A stretch of DNA of 64,000 nucleotides from Luteimonas salinisoli. Lineage in GTDB: Bacteria > Pseudomonadota > Gammaproteobacteria > Xanthomonadales > Xanthomonadaceae. Under the pieces are notes generated by a model. It had not been told where the DNA came from. It worked only from the letters and a program-made list of their open reading frames with translations, and did no database searches. Location: contig NZ_JACCKA010000054.1 in the NCBI RefSeq assembly GCF_013425525.1, positions 40,003-104,002 on the forward strand, in the 5' to 3' direction. Positions 40,734 to 48,165 of this stretch are shown piece by piece (positions within the stretch are counted from its first letter, which is position 1; each line of letters opens with the position of its first letter). A program made the position numbers and the translations under genes.

Positions 40734-43327
40734 GCCAGCACCTCCTCTTCCGGGAGCGCGCGCTGGTTGTAGCGGTTGGCCATGACGAAGCCGTAGGCGC
40801 CGGCATCGGCCACCAGCAGCACGTCGCCCTCGGCGGTCGCGGCGGGCAGGCGGCGCTGCTTGCCGAACACGTCGCCGGACTCGCAGATCGGGCCGACCAC
40901 GTCGAACGCGGCGTCGGCCGCCTCGTCCAGGCGGCTGAGGTTGTGGATGCCGTGGAAGGCGTCGTACAGGGTCGGACGCATCAGCGCGTTCATGCCGGCA
41001 TCGGCGCCGACGCGGCGGATGCCGCCCTTTTCCACCACCTGGGTGGCGGTCATCAGCAGGACCCCGGACTCGGCCACCAGGAAGCGGCCCGGCTCGATCG
41101 CCAGGCGGTAGGCGGGATAGGCGGCCTTCACTTCGGCCAGGCCGGCGCTCCAGGCGTCGAGGTCGAACGGCTCGTCGTCGTCCTGGTAGGGGATCGGCAG
41201 GCCGCCGCCGATGTCGATGGTGTCGATGCTGCCGATGCGCTCGGCGATGCCGCCGAGTTCGTCGCAGACCGAGCGCCAGTGCTGCGCGGTCTCCACGCCG
41301 CTGCCCAGGTGCGCGTGCAGCCCGGCGATGCGCACGTCGAGCGCGCGCGCGGCGGCGAGGAATTCCTCGATGCGCGCCACCGCCAGCCCGAACTTGGAGG
41401 CGAGACCGCCGGTGCGCACCTTCTCGTGGTGGCCCTCGCCGCGGCCGAGGTCCACGCGCAGCCACAGCGCGCGGCCACGGAAGACCTCCGGCCAGCGCTG
41501 CAGCGCCTCGACGTTGTCCAGGGTAACGGTGACGCCGAGCGCCAGCGCCGCCTCGTACTCGGCGCGGGGCGCGAAGCTCGGGGTGAACAGCACCTGCCCC
41601 GGCTGCAGTCCGTCGACCGCTTCGAATACCAGGTGCAGTTCGGCCAGCGAGACGCACTCCAGGCCGAAGCCCTCCTCGACCAGCGCGCGCAGGATCGCCG
41701 GATGCGAATTGGCCTTGATCGCGTAGAAGCGCCTGTCGACCGGGGCGATCGCGGCCAGCGCGCGGGCGCGGGCGCGCACCGTGGGCAGGTGGTAGACGTA
41801 ACGCGGCGCGCCGGGCGCGGCCAGCGCCAGCAGCCGCGCCCGCTCGCCGCGCCACCAGGGCGTCTCGCGCGGACGCACGGCGCCGGCGATCTCGCGCCAG
41901 CGCGGGCCGAACACGTCGACGTTGCCCACCGGCATCGCGCCGCTGGCGATCAGTAGCGCATGCAGCTGCGGCAGCAGGCCTTCGGCATCGGCCTCGTCGA
42001 TGACGAAGGTGAGGTTGAGATCGTTGGAGGACTGCGAGATCAGGTGCACGCGCTCGCGCCCGAAGGCGGCCCAGATGTCCGAGAGCCGGTGCAGCAGCGA
42101 GCGCATGCCGCAGCCGACCAGGGTGACCGCCGCGCAGGGGGCGATCACCTTGACCCGACAGAACCGCGCCAGGTCCTCGGAAAGACGCGCGAGCACGTCG
42201 GTGCTGACCAGGTTGTCGCTCGGGTCGAGCGAGACGGTGATGTTGGTCTCGGACGAGCCGATCAGGTCCACCGACAGGCCGTGGGCGCGGAAGCGGTCGA
42301 AGACGTCGGCCAGGAAACCGACCTGCTGCCACATGCCCACGGTTTCCATCGACACCAGGACGATGCCGTTGCGGCGGCTGATCGCCTTGACGCCGGGCAC
42401 TGCGGCGGCGCTGGCGTCGATGCTGGTTCCGGGGAAGTCGGGGCGGGCGGTATCGAGGATCGCCAGCGGGACGCCGGCGTCGCGGCAGGGGCCGAGCGCG
42501 CGCGGGTGCAGCACCTTGGCACCGGTGGTGGCGATCTCCTGGGCCTCGGCGTAGTCGAGGCGGGTGAGCAGGCGGGCGTCCGGCACCTCGCGCGGGTTGG
42601 CGCTGAACATGCCGGGTACGTCGGTCCAGATCTCCACGCGGCGCGCGCGCAGCAGCGCGCCGAACAGGGCGGCGGAGGTGTCGGAGCCGCCGCGGCCGAG
42701 CACCGCGGTGCCGCGGTCGCCGTGGCGGGCGATGAAGCCTTGGGTGAGCAGCAGCCGCGGCGGTTGCGCGGCGAAGCGTGCGCGCCAACCCTCGTCGGCC
42801 TCGCGCCGGCAGCTGGCCGATAGGCGCCGAGACCAGTCGCTCTGGTTCGGCAGTTCCACGGCGTCGAGCCAGTCGCGGGCGTCGCACCAGCAGAAGTCGA
42901 GGCCCTGGCTGCGCAGGTAAGCGGCGCCGAGGGTCGAGGACAGCAACTCTCCCTGGGCGAGCACCTCGGCCTGCCAGTCGAGCGGTCGGGCGGCGGCGCG
43001 GGCGTCCGCGGCGAGCGATCGGAGCGCCGCCGAGCGCTCGTGCAGTACGGCCTCCGGGTCGAGACCGAGTTCGGCGGCGAAGTCGTGGTGACGTCGCACC
43101 AGGGTCTCGATCCGCTCCGGCAGATCCTCGACGCCTTCGGTGATCGCCTGGAGCGCATTGGTCGCCCCGGAGAGGGCCGAGACCACCACCAGCACGCGCG
43201 CGCCGTGCTGGTCGGCCCGGGCCTTGGCGAGCCTGCCGATGGTGTCCCAGCGGCTTCGCTGCGACACGCTGGTGCCGCCGAACTTGAGGACGATCCAGCG
43301 GTGTTCCGGCGAGTCTTGGAGGGTCAT
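40730..43327 (-). CDS. lysAC: Bifunctional aspartate kinase / diaminopimelate decarboxylase
   Basis: Fusion carrying the first and last steps of lysine synthesis, a known xanthomonad arrangement. 865 residues. Residues 1-480: aspartokinase with KFGGTSVSQ (15-23), GRGGSDTSA (211-219), WTDVPGMFSANPR and two ACT domains (LVSMETVGM, HLISQSSNDLNLT). Residues 505-865: PLP-dependent DAP decarboxylase with the PLP lysine K538 in FYAIKANSH, HLGSG, DIGGGLPIPY, EPGRFLV and CESGDVF. ATG 43327 is the start that fits. First gene of an operon with murL and murD2, linking DAP supply to peptidoglycan assembly. Feedback control by lysine through the ACT domains is expected. Confidence 0.95.
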   Translation of the reverse strand: MTLQDSPEHRWIVLKFGGTSVSQRSRWDTIGRLAKARADQHGARVLVVVSALSGATNALQAITEGVEDLPERIETLVRRHHDFAAELGLDPEAVLHERSAALRSLAADARAAARPLDWQAEVLAQGELLSSTLGAAYLRSQGLDFCWCDARDWLDAVELPNQSDWSRRLSASCRREADEGWRARFAAQPPRLLLTQGFIARHGDRGTAVLGRGGSDTSAALFGALLRARRVEIWTDVPGMFSANPREVPDARLLTRLDYAEAQEIATTGAKVLHPRALGPCRDAGVPLAILDTARPDFPGTSIDASAAAVPGVKAISRRNGIVLVSMETVGMWQQVGFLADVFDRFRAHGLSVDLIGSSETNITVSLDPSDNLVSTDVLARLSEDLARFCRVKVIAPCAAVTLVGCGMRSLLHRLSDIWAAFGRERVHLISQSSNDLNLTFVIDEADAEGLLPQLHALLIASGAMPVGNVDVFGPRWREIAGAVRPRETPWWRGERARLLALAAPGAPRYVYHLPTVRARARALAAIAPVDRRFYAIKANSHPAILRALVEEGFGLECVSLAELHLVFEAVDGLQPGQVLFTPSFAPRAEYEAALALGVTVTLDNVEALQRWPEVFRGRALWLRVDLGRGEGHHEKVRTGGLASKFGLAVARIEEFLAAARALDVRIAGLHAHLGSGVETAQHWRSVCDELGGIAERIGSIDTIDIGGGLPIPYQDDDEPFDLDAWSAGLAEVKAAYPAYRLAIEPGRFLVAESGVLLMTATQVVEKGGIRRVGADAGMNALMRPTLYDAFHGIHNLSRLDEAADAAFDVVGPICESGDVFGKQRRLPAATAEGDVLLVADAGAYGFVMANRYNQRALPEEEVLA

Positions 43328-43388
43328 CGGCGCGGTTCTGTCCAGGCGCGCCCGGAATGGACGCACGAAGCTGCGCATTGTAGACGCA

Positions 43389-43565
43389 CGCGCGCCAGGC
43401 GGCCGCGTCCGTTGCGGTGCTGCATCACCGTCGCCACGGGGCGGCGCCAGTGAATAGCCACGACTGGCGGTTTACTCCTTGGAAGAGCGACTTCGGTCGA
43501 CCGCGCGGGGCGTGAGCCGCGCCGGGGGTGTTGCTCCGCCCTTCGGTCCGGCCATCCATGGCCGG
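43389..43565. repeat. Dispersed copy of the 161-bp repeat
   Basis: Shares long stretches with the array at 63517-64000, including CACCGTCGCCACGGGGCGGC, TCCTTGGAAGAGCG, TCGACCGCGCGGGGCG and GGGGGTGTTGCTCCGCCCTT. It ends in the hairpin CCGGCCA-TCCA-TGGCCGG. Confidence 0.8.
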
Positions 43566-43575
43566 ACTCAGGGCC

Positions 43576-43595
43576 GCAGACCATCCATGGTCTGC
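43576..43595. repeat. Perfect hairpin next to the dispersed 161-bp repeat
   Basis: GCAGACCA (43576-43583), loop TCCA, TGGTCTGC (43588-43595); it follows CCGGCCA-TCCA-TGGCCGG (43548-43565), with the same loop. Two unlike stems sharing a loop suggests a structured element of unknown role. Confidence 0.5.
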
Positions 43596-43995
43596 TCTCC
43601 GCAAAACCCCCGGCGCGTCTCCCGCTTCTTGACGTCGGTGGGCTTCGGAGAAATCGGCTGCCGGGCATCCGACCGACGTCCAGGCGCGCGTCGCCGTAGA
43701 AGCGGCCATGGCCGCGAAGGCCGCGGGAGGTTCCGATCGGGTTGGCGGTGACTCCGGGCGTTGTCAACCACGCCGGCCTTCGCGCGCATGGCGCGCTCCT
43801 ACAGGGAGCCCCAAGCGCGCTGCTTCCCCGGAACCGGCCCCTCGCCACGGAGTGTTCCGCCCGGGTTGGTGGCAATTGCAGGCATCCAACCGCACCGGCC
43901 TTCGCGCGGATGGTGCGCTCCTCTGGAGGCAGTGATCCACGGCAACCTCGATTGGTAAGCTGCGCGATCCCCACCCCCAATGCGATCCGCCCCCC

Positions 43996-44874
43996 ATGAC
44001 CTCACGCCGCTTCGTGCAGCTCGACGTGTTCGCCGACCGTCCGGGCGCCGGCAATCCGCTCGCGGTCGTGTTCGATGCCGACGGCATGGACGACGACACC
44101 ATGCAGGCCATCGCGCGCTGGACGCGCCTGCCCGAGACCACCTTCGTGTTCGCGCCGACCACCGCGGAAGCCGATTACCGCATCCGCATGTTCAGCCCGC
44201 GCCGCGAGGTGCCGTTCGCCGGACATCCCAGCGTCGGCACCGCGCATGCCCTGCTCGAGGCCGGGCGCATCGCCCCCCACGATGGTCTGGTGCATCAGGA
44301 AGGCGTCGCCGGGGTGCTGCCGCTGCGCGTCGCCCGCGACGGCGCGGCGCGCACGATCGCAGTGCGCACCCCCCGCGCGCGGGTGCTAGAAACCAGCAGC
44401 CGCGGAGATCCGCGCCTGCGCCACGTCCTCGACGGACTGCTGCCGGGACGGCTGCCGCCCGCGCTGATGGACGGCGGGCGGCGCTGGTGGCTGGCGGAGC
44501 TGGCCGACGAGTCGACCCTGCGCGGCGCGACCCCGGACTGGGACGCGATCGGCCTGCTCGCCGAGTCCACCGAGAGCATGGGGTTGTGCGTCTTCGCGCG
44601 TGCCGACGAGGGCGGCGCCCACGATCTCGCGGTGCGCGCCTGGGTCGGCGCGCCCGCGCGCTTCGAGGACGCCGCCTCGGGCGCAGCCAACGCCACCCTC
44701 GCCGCCTGGCTGGCCGCGCGCGATGCGCTGCCCGGCAGCGGCGGGCGCTACCGCGCCAGCCAGGGCCGCGAGGTCGGCTACGACGCCACCCTGGAACTGC
44801 AGGTCGACGCCGACGGCGAAATCTGGTCGGGCGGACACGCGGTCAGCGTGGTGCACGGCGAGATCGACTGGTAG
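43996..44874 (+). CDS. PhzF-family isomerase/epimerase-like protein
   Basis: 292 residues, diaminopimelate-epimerase-like fold of the PhzF family. N-terminal VQLDVFADRPGAGNPLAVV, the catalytic Glu47 in LPETTFVFAP, the repeat-specific FSPRREVPFAGHPSVGTAHA and the C-terminal partner EDAASGAANATLAAWL are all present. PhzF itself isomerises a phenazine precursor; most bacterial relatives, such as YddE, have unknown substrates. No phenazine genes are nearby. Single gene flanked by repeats on both sides. Confidence 0.88.
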   Translation: MTSRRFVQLDVFADRPGAGNPLAVVFDADGMDDDTMQAIARWTRLPETTFVFAPTTAEADYRIRMFSPRREVPFAGHPSVGTAHALLEAGRIAPHDGLVHQEGVAGVLPLRVARDGAARTIAVRTPRARVLETSSRGDPRLRHVLDGLLPGRLPPALMDGGRRWWLAELADESTLRGATPDWDAIGLLAESTESMGLCVFARADEGGAHDLAVRAWVGAPARFEDAASGAANATLAAWLAARDALPGSGGRYRASQGREVGYDATLELQVDADGEIWSGGHAVSVVHGEIDW

Positions 44875-45185
44875 GCCGTCAGCGGATCCGCCGCATCCGC
44901 AGGAGCGACGCGCGCGGCAACCCCCGCGATCACCGCGTGCCCGACCGGAACCTCCCACGACCTCGGCCACGGGGCCGTTCCTACGAGCGCCGTGCGCACA
45001 CATTCTCCGTAGGAGCGCGTTCTCTGTAGGAGCGCGCCATGCGCGCGAAGGCCGGCGCGGGGGACAGCCCCCGGTATTGCCGCCACCCCCACCGGAGCCT
45101 CCCGCGGCCTTCGCGGCCATGGGCCGCTCCTACCGAAGCCCTAGCATCGTTGGCTACCGCTACGCCGCGTGCAGCGACGCCCGCG
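44875..45185. repeat. Intergenic REP-like repeat cluster
   Basis: 311 bases between convergent genes, with no coding signal. It carries GTAGGAGCGCGCCATGCGCG followed by CGAAGGCCGG (from 45028) and the inverted copy CGCGGCCTTCGCGGCCATGG (45109-45128) followed by GCCGCTCCTAC, plus a diverged copy near 44950-44985 (CTCGGCCACGGGGCCGTTCC). Confidence 0.75.
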
Positions 45186-46859
45186 CTACTCGGCTTCGTA
45201 GACCGCGACGCCGTCCACCCAGGTGGAGAGGATCCTCACCTCATCCAGTTCCGCGGCAGGGAGCGCCAGCGGATCGGCGGCCAGCACCACGAAATCGGCG
45301 CGCAGGCCCGGAACGAGGCGACCGACCGCGTCCTCGGCGCGGCCCGCGTGCGCGGCAGCGGCGGTGAAGCCGTGCAGGGCCTCGGCGGCACTGAGCTTCT
45401 GGTCGGCCAGCCAGCCGCCGGGCGGGCGCCCGTCGCGGTCCTGGCGGGTCACGGCCGCGTACAGGCCCAGACGCGGGTCGACCGACTCGACCGGGAAGTC
45501 CGAGCCCAGCGCCAGCGGCACGCCGGCATCCAGGAACCGCCGCCAGGCGTAGGCGCCGGCCAGGCGGTCCGCACCGACGCGGTCTTCCGCCCACGGCATG
45601 TCGGAGGTGGCGTGGGTCGGCTGCATCGAGGCGATCAGGCCGAGCGCGGCGAAGCGCGGGATGTCCGCAGGCGCCACCACCTGGGCGTGTTCGACGCGCC
45701 AGCGATGATCGCCGTCGGCCCGATCGTCCAGGGCCTCGGCATAGGTATCCAGGACGATGCGGTTGCCGCGGTCGCCGATCGCGTGGGTGGCCACCTGCAC
45801 GTCGCAGTCGCGCGCCTTGCGTACCGCCGCGGCGAGGGCGTCCGGCTCGGTGAGCAGCAGGCCGTCGTTGCCGGGCTCGTCGCTGTACTCCTCCAGCAGT
45901 GCCGCGCCGCGGCTGCCGAGCGCGCCGTCCATGTACAGCTTCACCCCTTCCATACGCAGCCGCCCCTGCGGGTGCCGGTACAGGCCGCCCGTGCACAGAT
46001 CGTCCAGCGCGCGGCCATCGCCGTCGGCGTAGGCGGAGATGCGCAGCGGCAGGCGGCCGGCATCGGCGAAGCGCCGGAACAGGGCGAGCTCCTCGCGGGA
46101 GACGCCCATGTCGTGCACGCCGGTCAGGCCGTTGCGCACCGCCGCCGCCAGCGCGCGCTCCAGCGCTTCCTCGGCGCTAGCGCCGCCGCCGGGCGGGATC
46201 GCGGCTTCCACCAGCGCCATCGCCGCGTCGACGAAGACGCCGGTCGGCTCGTCGCCCTCGCGGACGATGCGGCCGCCGTCCAGCTGCCAGTCGCCGCGCA
46301 GTTCGCGGGCGCCCTCTTGCGCGGCGGCGGCGCGCAGCGCGGCGCTGTTGGCCCAGCCGGCGTGGCCGTCCACGCGGTCCAGCCACACCGGCCGATCCGG
46401 GAACGCCGCGTCCAGGTCGGCCGCGGTCGGGAACGCCTTGTCCGGCCACAGGTTCTGGTCCCAGCCGCGACCGAGCAGCCAGGCGCCCTCCGGCAGGTCC
46501 GCGGCATAGGCCTGCAGCCGCTCGATCACCTCGTCCTTGCTGCGTGCGCCGGCCAGGTCGGCGCTGAGCAGGGCCTGGCCGAGATTCATCAGGTGCGCGT
46601 GCGCGTCGATCAGGCCGGGCACGACCACCGCATCGCCGAGGTCCAGCACCTCGGCGTCGGGGTACTCGCCGCGCAGCGCATCGGCGCGCCCGACCGCCAG
46701 GATCCGCCCGCCGCCGTCCCAGACCATCGCATCCGCCGGCGCCGTCGCGGGGTCGGCGCTGTGGATCCGTGCAGCGGTCAGCAGGCGTTCGCCCGCGGCA
46801 TGTGCGGTCGCCGCGGCGAAGCAGACGACGAGGACGAAGGCGGCAAGGGTGCGGCGCAT
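45186..46859 (-). CDS. Exported amidohydrolase of the YtcJ type
   Basis: 557 residues with a signal peptide (RRTLAAFVLVVCFAAATAHA). Metal-dependent amidohydrolase: metal ligands in VVPGLIDAHAHLMNLG, a likely carboxylated lysine in GVKLYMDGALGSRGAALL, and later ligands in THAIGDRGN, VEHAQVV and LGSDFPVE. The C-terminal RADFVVLAADPL is the usual amidohydrolase_3 end. YtcJ-like enzymes are assumed to hydrolyse amide or carbamate bonds; the substrate is unknown. Single gene convergent with the PhzF gene. Confidence 0.9.
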   Translation of the reverse strand: MRRTLAAFVLVVCFAAATAHAAGERLLTAARIHSADPATAPADAMVWDGGGRILAVGRADALRGEYPDAEVLDLGDAVVVPGLIDAHAHLMNLGQALLSADLAGARSKDEVIERLQAYAADLPEGAWLLGRGWDQNLWPDKAFPTAADLDAAFPDRPVWLDRVDGHAGWANSAALRAAAAQEGARELRGDWQLDGGRIVREGDEPTGVFVDAAMALVEAAIPPGGGASAEEALERALAAAVRNGLTGVHDMGVSREELALFRRFADAGRLPLRISAYADGDGRALDDLCTGGLYRHPQGRLRMEGVKLYMDGALGSRGAALLEEYSDEPGNDGLLLTEPDALAAAVRKARDCDVQVATHAIGDRGNRIVLDTYAEALDDRADGDHRWRVEHAQVVAPADIPRFAALGLIASMQPTHATSDMPWAEDRVGADRLAGAYAWRRFLDAGVPLALGSDFPVESVDPRLGLYAAVTRQDRDGRPPGGWLADQKLSAAEALHGFTAAAAHAGRAEDAVGRLVPGLRADFVVLAADPLALPAAELDEVRILSTWVDGVAVYEAE

Positions 46860-46949
46860 GCGGGTTTCCCGTGTCCGAAAGCGGCCACTATGCCGGCCGG
46901 CAGCGATACCGGCAATCGCGGGCCGGCGCGGCCCGGACGCGGCTCAACC

Positions 46950-47173
46950 GACATCCATGCCGGCACCCGCCGCGCGACGCGCGGGCGCGGCAGCCCGAGC
47001 AGTGCCCGCGCGGCCTGCATCGCGTACTCGCCGAGCGGGGGGTGGATCGGGCCGCCGGCCTGCCGGATGCAGATCGGGCGCATGCACTGCGATCCCGCTC
47101 GACTCCAGCATGCCGCGCCAGACGTTCCACTCCCAGCCTGCCCCGCCGGCGCCGTGCAGCAGCAGCGTCGAGC
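46950..47173 (-). pseudogene. Truncated, frameshifted alpha/beta hydrolase remnant
   Basis: Directly after the LysR gene, one frame begins LRPCSTLLLHGAGGAGWEWN and continues to VHAPDLHPAG with the oxyanion HGAGGAG motif of an alpha/beta hydrolase start. Similarity then moves to another frame (GPIHPPLGEYAMQAARALLG, then LPRPRVA) around 47055-47065 and stops before any nucleophile Gly-x-Ser-x-Gly. The gene is therefore frameshifted and missing its C-terminal three quarters. It was probably cotranscribed with, and possibly regulated by, the LysR gene. Confidence 0.6.
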
Positions 47174-47179
47174 AGGGCC

Positions 47180-48076
47180 TCAGCGCCGCATCCCCGCCGT
47201 GAGCGCCAGCAGCCGGTCGGCGAGCCGGCACACCGGCGCCCGCGACTCGCCGGGCGCGGTCGCGAGGAAATGCCCGGCGACGTTGCCGATCGACGGGCCG
47301 GCGATGCGCACGAGCCGGCCGTCGGCGAGCGCGTCCTCGACCAGCGGCGAGCGAAGCAGGGCGACCCCCAGCCCGGCGCGCGCGGCCGCCAGCACCAGGT
47401 CGTAGTCCTCGAAGCGGCGGTCCGACGCCTTGGCCCGGAACTCGGTTCCCGCCGCGCGCAGCCAAGTGCGCCATTGGCCGGTGTCCGAGTCGTGCAGCAG
47501 CGGCACGCCCGCGATCCTGCCGGCGCCGGCGGCGAGCCCCGACTCGGCGGCGAAACCGGGCGAAGCCACCGGGAACAGCGTCTCGCCGAACAGCAGGCGG
47601 CTGTCGACCCCGCGCCAGCGTCCGCGGCCGTAGCGGATCGCCAGGTCGCTCTGTCCGGCGCGCAGGTCGGCGACGCGATGCTCGATCTGCAGTTCGATCC
47701 GGCACAGCGGCGGCGCGCCCTGCAGTTCGCGCAGCCGCGGCATCAGCCAGAGCCGGGCGAACGACGGCACCACGCTCAAGCGCACCACGGGCAGGTCGCG
47801 GCGCGGGCGCCAGCGGTCGGCCGAATCCCGGATCGAGGCCAGCGCCTGCTCCACCTGCGCGACGAAGCGCTGCCCGGCGGGGGTGATGCGCACGCCGCGG
47901 CCGTGGCGCTCGAACAGCGGCGTTCCCAGCCAGTGCTCCACCGCGTGCACGCGGCGGCTCACCGCCCCATGCGTGAGCCCGAGCATCTCCGCGGCGGCCG
48001 TGAAGGATCCGGAGCGCCGGGCGGCGATCACGGCGGCCAGCGCCTCGATCGGCGGAAGGGTCTCCGGGCTGTGCAT
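47180..48076 (-). CDS. LysR-family transcriptional regulator (GcvA-like)
   Basis: 298 residues from ATG 48076; ATG 48085 is an in-frame alternative. The N-terminal winged helix is standard: IEALAAVIAARRSGSFTAAA, then LGLTHGAVSRRVHAVEHWLG and LFERHGRGVRITPAGQ. The ligand-binding domain resembles GcvA/AmpR-type regulators (RIELQIEHRVADLRAGQSDL, AIRYGRGRW). It is divergent from the TonB-dependent receptor gene at 48166, 89 bases apart, so it may control it; a broken hydrolase follows. Confidence 0.92.
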   Translation of the reverse strand: MHSPETLPPIEALAAVIAARRSGSFTAAAEMLGLTHGAVSRRVHAVEHWLGTPLFERHGRGVRITPAGQRFVAQVEQALASIRDSADRWRPRRDLPVVRLSVVPSFARLWLMPRLRELQGAPPLCRIELQIEHRVADLRAGQSDLAIRYGRGRWRGVDSRLLFGETLFPVASPGFAAESGLAAGAGRIAGVPLLHDSDTGQWRTWLRAAGTEFRAKASDRRFEDYDLVLAAARAGLGVALLRSPLVEDALADGRLVRIAGPSIGNVAGHFLATAPGESRAPVCRLADRLLALTAGMRR

Positions 48077-48165
48077 ATGGCGCACAGCTGAGCATCGACC
48101 GGTGCGCTATGTCAACGGATCCCGAGCCGCCAACATCGTCGCCTTCCCCCCTCCCCGAAGACCGC

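Larger units (their letters stand above)
43328..43995. repeat. 668-bp intergenic region built of repeats
   Basis: No gene seen. It contains one copy of the ~161-bp repeat that is tandem at the window end (about 43389-43565), two perfect hairpins (43548-43565 and 43576-43595), and at least three copies of the REP-like palindrome: CGGCCATGGCCGCGAAGGCC (about 43703), GCCGGCCTTCGCGCGCATGG (43771-43790), GCCTTCGCGCGGATGGTGCG (43898-43917). Promoters of lysAC and the PhzF gene should lie at its two ends. Confidence 0.75.
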
